The notes below the pieces were generated by a model. It did not search any database. It was not told the DNA's origin and was given only the letters and a program-made list of their open reading frames with translations. The translations under genes were made by a program, and so were the position numbers. Below, in pieces: positions 51,783-60,743 of a stretch of 64,000 bases of DNA. Origin of the DNA: Lacibacter luteus (lineage in GTDB: Bacteria > Bacteroidota > Bacteroidia > Chitinophagales > Chitinophagaceae); the NCBI RefSeq assembly GCF_004118265.1, contig NZ_SDHW01000001.1, forward strand, positions 1,054,001 through 1,118,000, given 5' to 3'. Positions within the stretch are counted from its first letter, which is position 1. Each line of letters opens with the position of its first letter.

Positions 51783-52054
51783 AAAAAGAAAAAGATAGAT
51801 TGAATAATGAGTATAGCTGCATTAAAAAAATGAACACTTTTTACTTCAAAAGTCAGCTTTTTACCTGCAAGTAAAATCGCAAACCAGGCCGTTACAGGTA
51901 TGTTTACAAGAAATGCAAGAAACCATCCTGCAATTACTAAAACCGAAACCCAGGAACCAGATAGTTGCACCGGGCTTAAACGTAATACCAGGCATACAAC
52001 AAACAAAAGATTTAAAATAAATGCCAGTTTACTTACAAACAAAAATCCCTTCAT
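51779..52054 (-). CDS. Small three-span hypothetical membrane protein
   Basis: 91 residues, spans at about 5-24, 34-55 and 70-90, with few charges. The ATGA overlap with the queuosine-precursor transporter (4 bp) shows that they form one transcription unit. I do not recognise a family. It may be an accessory or a merely neighbouring inner-membrane protein. The frame has good coding character (Leu/Val/Phe-rich, no rare-codon run). The 196-bp gap upstream, to the divergent YfhO-like gene, has only a weak promoter candidate for that gene. Confidence 0.65.
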   Translation of the reverse strand: MKGFLFVSKLAFILNLLFVVCLVLRLSPVQLSGSWVSVLVIAGWFLAFLVNIPVTAWFAILLAGKKLTFEVKSVHFFNAAILIIQSIFFFL

Positions 52055-52207
52055 CTGTTCATACTGTTTTTCAAATTACCAAGGCATTTGCTTTAAAAGA
52101 TACCGAATAATCCTTCCTGAATATTTCGTACTGTTAAAAATGCCCTCAATCCCCAAAATACCATTATTTTGCCTCACTGAATCTGAAAATTTATTCCTAA
52201 GCGGAAA

Positions 52208-52239
52208 TTGATGCAGGTCTTTTACACTTTATACGTTTA
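52208..52239 (+). promoter_or_regulatory. Promoter candidate of the YfhO-like gene
   Basis: TTG (52208-52210), 21 nt, TACGTTTA (52232-52239), one mismatch from TAnnTTTG, 11 bp before the ATG at 52251. Confidence 0.4.
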
Positions 52240-52250
52240 AACAAGAGTAT

Positions 52251-54764
52251 ATGAAGTTTGATTTCAAGAAACTTTTACCCCATGTAATTGCGGTTGTAAT
52301 TTTTGTTGTTGTAGCATTAGTTTATTGTAAGCCTGCCATACAGGGCATGGTATTGAATGCTCACGATAATATTGGTTGGAAAGGGATGGCACAACAGTCG
52401 ATTGAAGCCAAAGAAAAGTATGGTCATATACCCAACTGGACCAACAGCATGTTTGGCGGTATGCCGGGTTACCAGGTTGCAATGGAAGCAACACACAGTG
52501 TATTGTTCGGACATGTTGAAAAAGTGCTTTCACTTGGTTTGCCTAAACCTGCTAACTTCTTTTTTCTTGCATGTATCTGTTTTTATATACTCGGGCTTGC
52601 ATTACGTTTAAACCCATGGGTAGCCGTGTTGGGAGCTTTAGGTTATGCTTACTCTACCTACGACCCAGTTATTATTGGAGCCGGTCATGATACAAAAATG
52701 CTTGCCATTGCCTACGCACCACTTGTAATTGCAGGTTTGCTTTTACTGTTTCAGAAAAGATGGTGGGCTGGTATAGCTGCCCTTGCAGCTGGCGCAACCT
52801 TACAGATCAGCACCAGTCACCTGCAGATCGTTTATTACACACTGCTTATTTTAGGTGCATTGAGTATTGGATTTTTAATTGACAGTTTTAAAAAGAAAGA
52901 ACTTGCTCATGCAATTAAGAGCCTTTCACTGGCATTACTGATTGGTATACTTGCTTTCAGCAGCAACGCCATTCATACACTTACCAACTGGGATTATGCA
53001 AAAGAAAGTATGCGTGGTGGTGTAAGTGAATTAAAACAAAGTGGCGACAAGAATACAACCAGCGGCGGTTTAGATAAAGATTATGCTTTTAAATATAGTG
53101 TTGGCATTGCAGAAACATACACGTTGTTAATACCCGGTATTTACGGCGGCAGCAATGGTGGCGATGAATACAAAAAATCGCAGTTTGCTGATAAACTAAT
53201 GGAAGTTGGCTATCCGGAAGATCAGGCTTTGCAATTTGCAAACCAAGTTTCTTATTGGGGCGGACAACAACCAACATCGGGACCGGTTTATTTCGGCGCT
53301 ATTTTCATGTTACTCTTTGTATTTGCATTGTTCTTTGAAAAAGGATGGTTAAAGTGGAGTTTGCTTGCAGCAGGTGTGTTTGGTGTTGTACTTGCCTGGG
53401 GTAAACATGCAGAAGCGATCAACTATTTCCTTTTTGATTACATGCCGCTGTATAAAAAATTCCGTGCACCATCGATGGGTTTGGTAATGCCGCAGATCTG
53501 CTTTGTTCTTTTAGGAGCAGTTGCCATTAACAACCTGTTGTTCGGTAACAACGCTGCAGAACAAATAAAAAAGGCATGGAAGAACACTGCAATTGCAACT
53601 GCGGCGATTCTTGCTGTTGCAGCTCTCCTTTATTTCAGCTTCGATTATGTTTCACCTAACGACAGTGGTATTAAGCAGAATATGTCCGGAGCTATGCTGC
53701 AACAATTTGCTCAACAAGGGAAACAACCAACAGCTGAAATGCAGCAACAGGCAGAAACTTTTGGTAAAGGATTTGTTGCAGCTATACAAGCCGACAGAAA
53801 GGGTTTGTTTGGCAGCGATCTGATGCGTACTGCATTTCTTTTAGTGTTAGGCATTGGCTTAATATGGGCTTTTGCTGCAAACAAATTAAAAGCAATGCCT
53901 GCATTAATTGTCTTACTGGTTATTGGTTCATTTGACCTGCTGCTTGTTGACAGGCGTTACCTCAACGATACAAAATTTGTTGAGCAAGGCGATTTTGATA
54001 ATGCTTTTACAATGACTGAAGCTGACAAACAGATCAAACAGGATGCGGGTTACTATCGTGTATTAAACACTACAACAGATTTCACCAACGAATCAAATAC
54101 ATCTTACTATCATAATTCAATTGGTGGTTATCACCCTGCAAAACTGCAGATCTATCAAGACCTCATCGAAAACCAGATCGCTAAAAACAATATGCAGGTA
54201 TTGAATATGCTCAATACAAAATATTTTATTGTGCAAAATCCGCAAACAGGTGCGCCAATAGCGCAAATGAATCCTGCAGCTTTCGGACCGGCATGGTTGG
54301 TGAAGCATGTGCATTTTGTAGCAGATGGCAAAGAAGAAATGAAAGCACTCGACAGCATTAATCTGCGTGATACAGCTGTTATACAAACCAAATTTAAAAC
54401 TGCTGTTGGTGCGCAGCCCGGTGCTGATTCAACTGCAAGCATCCGTTTTATTGAAAACAGGAATGATTATATACAGTACGAGTCATCTTCGTCTGCCAAT
54501 CAGTTTGCAGTTTTCAGCGAAGTGTATTATCCAAGAGGATGGAATGCGTTTATCGATGGGAAAGAAGCTGAGATCATTAAAGTGAACTATGCTTTGCGTG
54601 GATTGGCATTACCTGCAGGTAAACACAAAATTGAATTTAAGTTTGAGCCAAAAGCATTTATCATGGGCGATAAGATAACTATGATTGCATCGATCTTAGT
54701 GTACCTTGTTGTGTTTGGAAGTTTGTTTATGGCATGGAGAAGCAGCAATAAAGCAATTGCATGA
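52251..54764 (+). CDS. YfhO-like large membrane protein
   Basis: 837 residues with about 12-13 spans in the first two thirds (first at about 10-28) and a soluble C-terminal beta-rich part (about 600-805) before a last span near 808-828. Early periplasmic motif NAHDNIGWKGMAQQ and FGGMPGYQVAME resemble the GT-C-type YfhO family (bacterial lipoteichoic-acid or surface-glycan glycosyltransferases/flippase helpers). Length fits the Bacteroidota branch. It overlaps the following GT4 gene by 4 bp, so its role is probably in surface-polysaccharide or protein glycosylation at the membrane. Confidence 0.85.
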   Translation: MKFDFKKLLPHVIAVVIFVVVALVYCKPAIQGMVLNAHDNIGWKGMAQQSIEAKEKYGHIPNWTNSMFGGMPGYQVAMEATHSVLFGHVEKVLSLGLPKPANFFFLACICFYILGLALRLNPWVAVLGALGYAYSTYDPVIIGAGHDTKMLAIAYAPLVIAGLLLLFQKRWWAGIAALAAGATLQISTSHLQIVYYTLLILGALSIGFLIDSFKKKELAHAIKSLSLALLIGILAFSSNAIHTLTNWDYAKESMRGGVSELKQSGDKNTTSGGLDKDYAFKYSVGIAETYTLLIPGIYGGSNGGDEYKKSQFADKLMEVGYPEDQALQFANQVSYWGGQQPTSGPVYFGAIFMLLFVFALFFEKGWLKWSLLAAGVFGVVLAWGKHAEAINYFLFDYMPLYKKFRAPSMGLVMPQICFVLLGAVAINNLLFGNNAAEQIKKAWKNTAIATAAILAVAALLYFSFDYVSPNDSGIKQNMSGAMLQQFAQQGKQPTAEMQQQAETFGKGFVAAIQADRKGLFGSDLMRTAFLLVLGIGLIWAFAANKLKAMPALIVLLVIGSFDLLLVDRRYLNDTKFVEQGDFDNAFTMTEADKQIKQDAGYYRVLNTTTDFTNESNTSYYHNSIGGYHPAKLQIYQDLIENQIAKNNMQVLNMLNTKYFIVQNPQTGAPIAQMNPAAFGPAWLVKHVHFVADGKEEMKALDSINLRDTAVIQTKFKTAVGAQPGADSTASIRFIENRNDYIQYESSSSANQFAVFSEVYYPRGWNAFIDGKEAEIIKVNYALRGLALPAGKHKIEFKFEPKAFIMGDKITMIASILVYLVVFGSLFMAWRSSNKAIA

Positions 54765-55864
54765 ACAAGGTTTTGAGTATTGTCCCCTATCCTTTTCTTC
54801 CTTATTTCTCAGGAGGACAAAAACTCATTGCGCAGTTTAACGCTTACCTTGGAGAGGCATGCGAACTGCATGTTGCAGGCACTGCTAACAACAATGCAGC
54901 ATTAGCAAAACATTATACGTTCTATCCTTTTTTACGAAACAGCCGTGTACGTTTTTTAGACGTAACGGCTTTTTTTCGTTTACAGAAATTGATTCGTTCT
55001 AAAAAGATAGATACGATCATTATTGAACATCCTTACTTCGGTTGGCTTGGATGGTTGTTGCGAAAAGCAACCGGAGCCCGGCTGATTGTGCATACACACA
55101 ATATTGAACATGAACGTTTCCGCAGTGTAGGTAAACCTTGGTGGAAAATATTGAAGTGGTACGAAACTGCAGTGCTTCGATCGGCAGACACTGTTTTTTG
55201 CATTTCTGATGAAGACATGGAATGGATGATTAACAAAATGCAGGTACAGGCTAAAAAATGTGTACTTGTTCCTTATGGCATTACAAACGAAACAGCTCCC
55301 GCAGACAAAGCCATTTGCAAAAAACAGGTTTGTGCTCAACATCAGATCGACCCTTCAAAAAAAATACTTTTCTTTAACGGTTTGCTCGATTACAAACCCA
55401 ATACAGATGCTTTAACAACGATATTGGAAAAAATCAATCCACTCCTGTTGCAAACAGATTTTCCGTATCACATTCTTATTGCAGGTAAACGTTTACCCGA
55501 ATCGTTTAACGGATTGAAGCAATGGAATAATGTAAACGTAAGCTATGCCGGTTTTGTTGATGATATTGATCTCTATACAAAGGCAGCAGATGTATTACTC
55601 AATCCTGTTACAAGTGGCGGTGGTGTAAAAACAAAAATGATTGAAGCACTTGGCATGAATACTGCAGTAGTTGCTACAACAACAGGGGCAATGGGTGTTA
55701 AGAAAGAATTATGTGGTGACAAATTGGTGGTAGTTACCGATGATAACTGGCCGCTGTTTATAGCAGCTGTTATAGCCGCATCAAAACAGGAACATGCTAC
55801 GCCAGATGAATTTTACACTATGTATTCGTGGAAAAATATTACGCAACGGGTTGCAGCACTATAA
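54761..55864 (+). CDS. Glycosyltransferase family 4-like, plus strand
   Basis: 367 residues, GT-B fold. N-terminal Rossmann half with IVPYPFLPYFSGGQKLIAQF and DTIIIEHPYFGWLGWLLR; C-terminal half with SKKILFFNGLLDYKPNTDAL (nucleotide-sugar region), YAGFVDDIDLYTKAADVLLNPVTSGGGVKTKMIEALG. The usual E-x7-E acceptor/donor motif is replaced by the VTSGGGVKTKMIEAL version. Start overlaps the YfhO stop (ATGA). The 3' end overlaps the converging GT4 gene by 6 bp. Donor sugar is unknown. Confidence 0.9.
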   Translation: MNKVLSIVPYPFLPYFSGGQKLIAQFNAYLGEACELHVAGTANNNAALAKHYTFYPFLRNSRVRFLDVTAFFRLQKLIRSKKIDTIIIEHPYFGWLGWLLRKATGARLIVHTHNIEHERFRSVGKPWWKILKWYETAVLRSADTVFCISDEDMEWMINKMQVQAKKCVLVPYGITNETAPADKAICKKQVCAQHQIDPSKKILFFNGLLDYKPNTDALTTILEKINPLLLQTDFPYHILIAGKRLPESFNGLKQWNNVNVSYAGFVDDIDLYTKAADVLLNPVTSGGGVKTKMIEALGMNTAVVATTTGAMGVKKELCGDKLVVVTDDNWPLFIAAVIAASKQEHATPDEFYTMYSWKNITQRVAAL

Positions 55865-56980
55865 ACATTTGTTAATGCTTTGCCACAATAGCTCAGCTGT
55901 TTTTTCCCAGGTAAACTGTTTGCTTCGCTCCACTCCTCTTTGAATTAATTGCTGACGTAACGATTCGTTTGCTGCCAGTTGTTTCATTGCATCTTTAATG
56001 GCAACTGTGTTTGTTGGATCTACAATTAACGCAGCATCACCGGCTACTTCGGGCACAGATGTTACGTTCGATGCAATAACGGGCACGCTGCAACGCATCG
56101 CCTCTATTACAGGAATACCAAACCCCTCGAAAAGAGGAACAAACGCCAAAGCCAATGCCGATGCAAGCACAAGGTTTAATTCTTCGTCCCCTAAACGACC
56201 GGTAAAAACAATATCACTCCCGGATCTTAATGCTTGTTGTGTTGCAAACAGCTCATCTGTTTTATACATGCTGCCCCCAACAATAAGCAGTTTGGAGGTT
56301 GTACCTGTTTCCTGTTTAAACAAGTCAAATGCTTCCATCAGCCGCTGAATATTTTTGCGTGGACTTAATGTGCCAATGAAAATGAAGTAAGGTTCGCCTT
56401 TACTGTATTTATTTCGTGTATTGCGGATAAGCGTTGTATCAATCGGTTTATAAAACGAATTGATGCCGCAATACACCACATCAATTTTTTCGGGGCTGAT
56501 GTGATAGTTGATACAAATATCCTGTTTGCTGTACTCCGACACTGTTGCGATTTGCACCGCCCTCTTTGCAAACTTTGGAAAGAAATAATTGTAATAGTTG
56601 CGGTTGCTGAATTTAAGATCGGCAGGATTATGAAAGAAATTAATATCGTGGATAACTGCAAACTGTTTGCCTTTGTAACCGAGCGACAATATTCCATCGG
56701 GTGAAACAAACAGATCGGGCTTTATTTTATTGAGCAGCCGCTTTGCGCTCCACTCAAACCAAAGTACATTTAATACTGCATGCTTGGCGGGAGGAAACAA
56801 CACATGAACTGTTACGTTCGGTCCGAAAATAAACGAATGATCAGGCATTGAATCGAAAAGAAAATGAAATTCAATCTGCGGATTTTTTTGGACAATATAA
56901 CGCAGCGTGTTAAACGTAAACCACCCGATTCCATCCATCCGGTTTTTACGCAGCAGTCTTGTATTTACGGCTATTTTCAA
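55859..56980 (-). CDS. Glycosyltransferase family 4-like, minus strand
   Basis: 373 residues, GT-B fold. Starts MKIAVNTRLLRKNRMDGIGWFTFN, typical of mannosyltransferase-like GT4, and carries PYFIFIGTLSPRKNIQRLMEAF and the donor motif FVPLFEGFGIPVIEAMRCSVPVIAS (E-x7-E). The start codon is TTG at 56980: an in-frame stop lies four codons upstream and the next ATG is inside the first beta-alpha unit. It overlaps the oppositely oriented GT4 by 6 bp at its 3' end. Likely adds a sugar to a surface glycan in the cytoplasm. Confidence 0.92.
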   Translation of the reverse strand: MKIAVNTRLLRKNRMDGIGWFTFNTLRYIVQKNPQIEFHFLFDSMPDHSFIFGPNVTVHVLFPPAKHAVLNVLWFEWSAKRLLNKIKPDLFVSPDGILSLGYKGKQFAVIHDINFFHNPADLKFSNRNYYNYFFPKFAKRAVQIATVSEYSKQDICINYHISPEKIDVVYCGINSFYKPIDTTLIRNTRNKYSKGEPYFIFIGTLSPRKNIQRLMEAFDLFKQETGTTSKLLIVGGSMYKTDELFATQQALRSGSDIVFTGRLGDEELNLVLASALALAFVPLFEGFGIPVIEAMRCSVPVIASNVTSVPEVAGDAALIVDPTNTVAIKDAMKQLAANESLRQQLIQRGVERSKQFTWEKTAELLWQSINKCL

Positions 56981-57022
56981 AATTTGCTCTCAGCTATTTA
57001 AATAGGCTTCTGAACAGCTGCC

Positions 57023-57030
57023 TATATTTG
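57023..57030 (+). promoter_or_regulatory. -7 element of the first FkbM gene
   Basis: TATATTTG matches TAnnTTTG, 19 bp before the ATG at 57050. A TTCTG lies upstream at an approximate -33 position. Confidence 0.5.
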
Positions 57031-57049
57031 CCATGCAAATAAACGGATT

Positions 57050-57886
57050 ATGAAGAAAATTGTGCGTATTCTGGGATTAATTCAGCAGATCAATCAAAAA
57101 AAACAATTAAGCAAACGCCAAAAACGTCAGCTTATTAAAACATTGCTGTACCTCGAATATAAATCCTACACAAACGCAGGTTATAATGAAATTGTAACAA
57201 TCTCTATCCTTGATTTTACTTTTAGCGGATATGGCTACGAAAACTTATGCATCCTTTTCCGTGAAATTTTTGTGCAGGAAGAATACCAATATTTTCAAAC
57301 AGATTTAAAGAGCCCAGTTATTGTGGATTGCGGCGCTAATATCGGAATGGCTACACTTTATCTTAAATGGAAATTTCCCAACGCAACCATACACTCTTTC
57401 GAACCCGATCCTTCTGCGTACAGTATGCTGGAGCGAAATACAAAAGCAAATAATCTGCAGCATGTTTTTCTTTATAACAATGCAGCAATGGCTGAAGAAG
57501 GTGAACTTGATTTTTATACAGCCGCAAGTCATAAAGCATCGTTGATGATGAGTACAGTTGCAAGCCGCATGGATGAACAAAAGATTACCGTAAAAGGAAT
57601 TGATTTTGCAGCATTTCTAAATAACACAAAGCCTTCCCTTTTAAAAATTGATATTGAAGGGGCTGAGAAAAAAGTATTTCCTAAGTTAAAAGAAACAGGA
57701 GCATTAATCCATCTGCAACAAATTGTAATGGAATACCATCACATGATCGATCGTTCCGGATCAGATTTTTCGAAAATGTTACACACGCTTGAAGAAAGTG
57801 GATTTGAGTATAATCTCATAACGCACTTCAACGAAGCCGGAAAGTTTCAGGATGTTTTATTGTACGCTTTTAAGCCTCGGCAGTAA
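57050..57886 (+). CDS. FkbM-family methyltransferase 1
   Basis: 278 residues. A basic N-terminal helix (QKKQLSKRQKRQ) precedes a class-I methyltransferase fold: IVDCGANIGMATLYLKWKFPNATIHSFEPDPSAYSML (motif I and the acidic end of beta-2), then FLLKIDIEGAEKKVFP (motif typical of FkbM) and MEYHHMID. FkbM enzymes O-methylate sugars or polyketides; in this neighbourhood a methylated sugar of a surface glycan is likely. Its 3' end overlaps the converging glycosyltransferase gene by 17 bp. Confidence 0.9.
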   Translation: MKKIVRILGLIQQINQKKQLSKRQKRQLIKTLLYLEYKSYTNAGYNEIVTISILDFTFSGYGYENLCILFREIFVQEEYQYFQTDLKSPVIVDCGANIGMATLYLKWKFPNATIHSFEPDPSAYSMLERNTKANNLQHVFLYNNAAMAEEGELDFYTAASHKASLMMSTVASRMDEQKITVKGIDFAAFLNNTKPSLLKIDIEGAEKKVFPKLKETGALIHLQQIVMEYHHMIDRSGSDFSKMLHTLEESGFEYNLITHFNEAGKFQDVLLYAFKPRQ

Positions 57887-58727
57887 ACGCATCCGCATCA
57901 TTAATTTTTTTACTCAACCCTAACCAGTCAACATCGGGGCTTACAAGATCCTTTTCCAAATGCGTTCCAATGGCCGGGTATGGTATCCAGAGTTTGTATC
58001 TTTTTCCGGAAAAGAAATAGCGAAGGCTGTATTTCACCGCCATTTTAAGAATATTGAAACTCTCCTTATTCGTAAAAAAGAAACGGATATAGGCAACCGG
58101 ATTTAAAATAAATGTTTTTGTAAGCACGAGCCAAACTGCACAATCGTTATTGCCATTCGAATACGTTAATAACACATCCTTGGTTGCAAGTAATGTTTGT
58201 TTGGTTGTAAGAAAAGTTAAGCAGGTTGAGCTGTCGGTTTTCCAATGCTGCCCGTTTACCATACGTTGCTCTTTCGGATGTTGATGGATTGGATGTGTAA
58301 ACGTATCCATGTGTACATAACAACTTAAAAAGTCAACATCAGTTCCGCTCCTCAACATTTCAAGCATTTTTTTAAACTCTCCCGGGCGGTACAAATAATC
58401 ATCTTCTGCAAAATACACAGCATCAGCATTCTCCTGTTCAAGTAAAATTTCAATTTGCTTTTTAAAAGTGGCCCAGTTGCCAATTGACGGCGTTTCAATA
58501 ATTGTTGTATCTGTTATAGGAAAGATTGAATGAATAAGTTCATTATACGATGGCGGACATCCATCCAGAATAAAAAAATAACGCACCCGCAATCCATCAG
58601 CCGATAAACGAAAAGATTGGAGACAGGTTTTAACAAGTTGAAACTTGTTATCCGGAAAAATGATCGGCGTTTTTGAAACACCGGGATATATGCGCCAGGC
58701 TACTGCCAGATCGTAGTTCTTACTCAT
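57870..58727 (-). CDS. Glycosyltransferase-like protein (GT2/GT-A-type)
   Basis: 285 residues. GT-A-like marks: VAWRIYPGVS near the start, QLVKTCLQSFRLSADGLRVRYFFILDGCP, and an acidic EDDYLYRPGEFKKML (about 106-120, comparable to the DxD donor site with EDD). The second half has LLTYSNGNNDCAVWLVLTK. It is more divergent than the GT2 gene at 59572, so I call it only glycosyltransferase-like. It converges with FkbM 1 and lies behind FkbM 2 in opposite direction, so it must have its own promoter, not seen clearly. Confidence 0.75.
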   Translation of the reverse strand: MSKNYDLAVAWRIYPGVSKTPIIFPDNKFQLVKTCLQSFRLSADGLRVRYFFILDGCPPSYNELIHSIFPITDTTIIETPSIGNWATFKKQIEILLEQENADAVYFAEDDYLYRPGEFKKMLEMLRSGTDVDFLSCYVHMDTFTHPIHQHPKEQRMVNGQHWKTDSSTCLTFLTTKQTLLATKDVLLTYSNGNNDCAVWLVLTKTFILNPVAYIRFFFTNKESFNILKMAVKYSLRYFFSGKRYKLWIPYPAIGTHLEKDLVSPDVDWLGLSKKINDADAFTAEA

Positions 58728-58752
58728 AAAATCAGGACTGAAAGTTATTTAC

Positions 58753-58760
58753 TATCTTCG
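58753..58760 (+). promoter_or_regulatory. Candidate -7 element of the second FkbM gene
   Basis: TATCTTCG, one mismatch from TAnnTTTG, 42 bp before the ATG at 58803. Confidence 0.35.
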
Positions 58761-58802
58761 AATTTTTACAAACATTATTCCCGTTCTTATATCTTAAGCA
58801 GA

Positions 58803-59567
58803 ATGTTACGAAGGCTCGGATACAGTATTATACAATGCATTCTTTTAATCAGAAATTACGGAGCCTGGAAAGGATTTTCAATCTGGAGACAAATCAACCT
58901 TTCGTTTTCACAAACGGCCGTTATACAAAGCCGTTTATTTAAAAACCGTTTACACTTACGCAAAAAAGATTCTGATATTGATATTTTCAACCAGGTTTTT
59001 GCAGAGCTGCAATATAAATGGAAAGATATTGAACAGCTGAATCCTGCTGTTATTGTTGATGCAGGTGCCAATATTGGTTTAGCCGCCGTTTACTTTGCCA
59101 ATTTGTTTCCCGAATCGAAGATCTATTGCATTGAGCCGGTAACTGCCAATTTTAATTTACTTAAACAAAATACTTCAGGCTATGGAAATATTCAGCATTT
59201 GCAGGCTGCAGTATGGTTTAAGAACGAATTGCTGCAAATAGAAAATCCCGAAGGGTTTAGTGCCGGCCTTACTTTAAACAGCAGTAACAAAACAACAGGC
59301 ATACAGGGCTATTCCATTGATGCCATTATGGATCTGCTGAAAATTGAGCACATCGACATTTTAAAAATGGATGTGGAAGGTGCAGAAAAAGAGATCTTCG
59401 GACAAGGCCCTGTTGAATGGTTAAAAAAAGTAACCATTCTTGTTATTGAGCTGCACGATATGTATAAAGATGGGACTGCGAATGCATTCTTCGCTGCCTT
59501 AAACAACAACTTCAGTAAAATGTATTTTCAGGGAGAAAATATTATTTGCTTTCTGAAAAAAAACTAG
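58803..59567 (+). CDS. FkbM-family methyltransferase 2
   Basis: 254 residues with the same architecture as FkbM 1 but low identity: VIVDAGANIGLAAVYFANLFPESKIYCIEPVTANF (SAM site), IDILKMDVEGAEKEIFGQGP and VIELHDMYKDGTA. The KDSDIDIFNQVF part before the fold is typical of the FkbM branch linked to glycosyltransferases. Predicted sugar O-methyltransferase. It ends 4 bp before the stop of the converging GT2 gene, repeating the arrangement of FkbM 1 and its convergent glycosyltransferase. Confidence 0.9.
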   Translation: MLRRLGYSIIQCILLIRNYGAWKGFSIWRQINLSFSQTAVIQSRLFKNRLHLRKKDSDIDIFNQVFAELQYKWKDIEQLNPAVIVDAGANIGLAAVYFANLFPESKIYCIEPVTANFNLLKQNTSGYGNIQHLQAAVWFKNELLQIENPEGFSAGLTLNSSNKTTGIQGYSIDAIMDLLKIEHIDILKMDVEGAEKEIFGQGPVEWLKKVTILVIELHDMYKDGTANAFFAALNNNFSKMYFQGENIICFLKKN

Positions 59568-59571
59568 TGCA

Positions 59572-60522
59572 TTACTGTTTCTTACCCGGGCTGTGCAAAG
59601 CATAATGAATGCTCATACATATTTTTGAATAAGCCCCATATTTTTTCAGCGCATCAACACCCAGTTTCTGCTGCCAGCTGATCATACTTTTAATTACAGC
59701 AGGAACATGGTGCAACTGCACATACTCTTCCAGTTCTACAGTTGTTTTTATTTTCAGGTTCCGCATTAAGCGCCAGTAATAATCGTACACAAAAAAATAA
59801 CTGAGCGCTTGTGCGCCCAATTTGTGTAACAGATAAAAATTCTCCGGCAGCTCAACTTCCCGCTTGCGGAAAGAAGCTTTGGTTATTTGTTCACTGCCAA
59901 TGCCAATATGAATCAACGGTTGTTTAACAGCATAAAACGAATGCTCCCGAAGCACACGGATATAAAATTCAAAATCAACCACCCATTTGATCGATTCATC
60001 AAACCATTGTTTTAATTCGTTTTTGATGAGTGTTGTACTTGGATGTCCTACATAATTGGTACGAAATAAATACAAAGGATTTCGCCGCAACATTTGTTCC
60101 TGTGAGCTGCTGAGTACAAAAGATTGCTGCTCTCCTGTTTCAAGCTGCACATTTACAAAACCACTAAAAATGAATACAGCCTTTGTTTGCATTGTTGCAT
60201 TTGCAAATACAGCCAGACTATGTTCATCTGCAAACCAATCATCGTCGTGCATAATTTTTATCCAGCGGCCTGTTGCATGTGCTATGGCAGCATTCCAGTT
60301 AGCGGGAGAGCCAAGAGGTGTAGCATTTCTGTAATATGAAATTGGCAGAGATGGGCGATACTGATCAATCAGTTTACCTACAGCATCATCTGGGCTGTCG
60401 TCTGTTACAACCACTTCATAGTCCTGAAAGGTTTGCGACTGAATTGATTGAAACAGCCTTTCCAGGTAAACAACATTCTTGTAAGCAGGAATACAGATAG
60501 ATATTAAAGGAGAGGAACTCAT
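59572..60522 (-). CDS. Glycosyltransferase family 2
   Basis: 316 residues from ATG 60522 (a TTG 18 bp upstream is discounted because a -7 element overlaps it). GT-A fold: PLISICIPAYKNVVYLERLFQSIQSQTFQDYEVVVTDDSPDD (nucleotide-binding), the DDDW metal-binding site in WIKIMHDDDWFADE, and an EFYIRVL region for the acceptor. Soluble or peripheral, no spans. Likely acts in the same surface-glycan pathway as its neighbours. Confidence 0.93.
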   Translation of the reverse strand: MSSSPLISICIPAYKNVVYLERLFQSIQSQTFQDYEVVVTDDSPDDAVGKLIDQYRPSLPISYYRNATPLGSPANWNAAIAHATGRWIKIMHDDDWFADEHSLAVFANATMQTKAVFIFSGFVNVQLETGEQQSFVLSSSQEQMLRRNPLYLFRTNYVGHPSTTLIKNELKQWFDESIKWVVDFEFYIRVLREHSFYAVKQPLIHIGIGSEQITKASFRKREVELPENFYLLHKLGAQALSYFFVYDYYWRLMRNLKIKTTVELEEYVQLHHVPAVIKSMISWQQKLGVDALKKYGAYSKICMSIHYALHSPGKKQ

Positions 60523-60537
60523 TTTTGCCTTATGTGA

Positions 60538-60545
60538 CAAATATA
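60538..60545 (-). promoter_or_regulatory. -7 element of the GT2 gene
   Basis: Minus-strand TATATTTG matches TAnnTTTG and lies 15 bp before the ATG at 60522, giving a very short leader and supporting that start. The rest of the 203-bp gap to the LytTR gene shows nothing recognisable. Confidence 0.5.
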
Positions 60546-60743
60546 CAAAGCAGGGCTATAAAAGAAAAAGAACCCACGGACAGCCTATTTTAATTTAACT
60601 GTAGCAGGGGTTCAATGCATATAGATGGGTCATAATGGCTTTCGCAACGGCCTTCGAATACGAAATAAAGACAAACGTTTCGCCCTGCAAAGGGGAACTA
60701 TATAACCGTGCCGCAAAAACTTACAACTGTGTAAAAGCTATGG

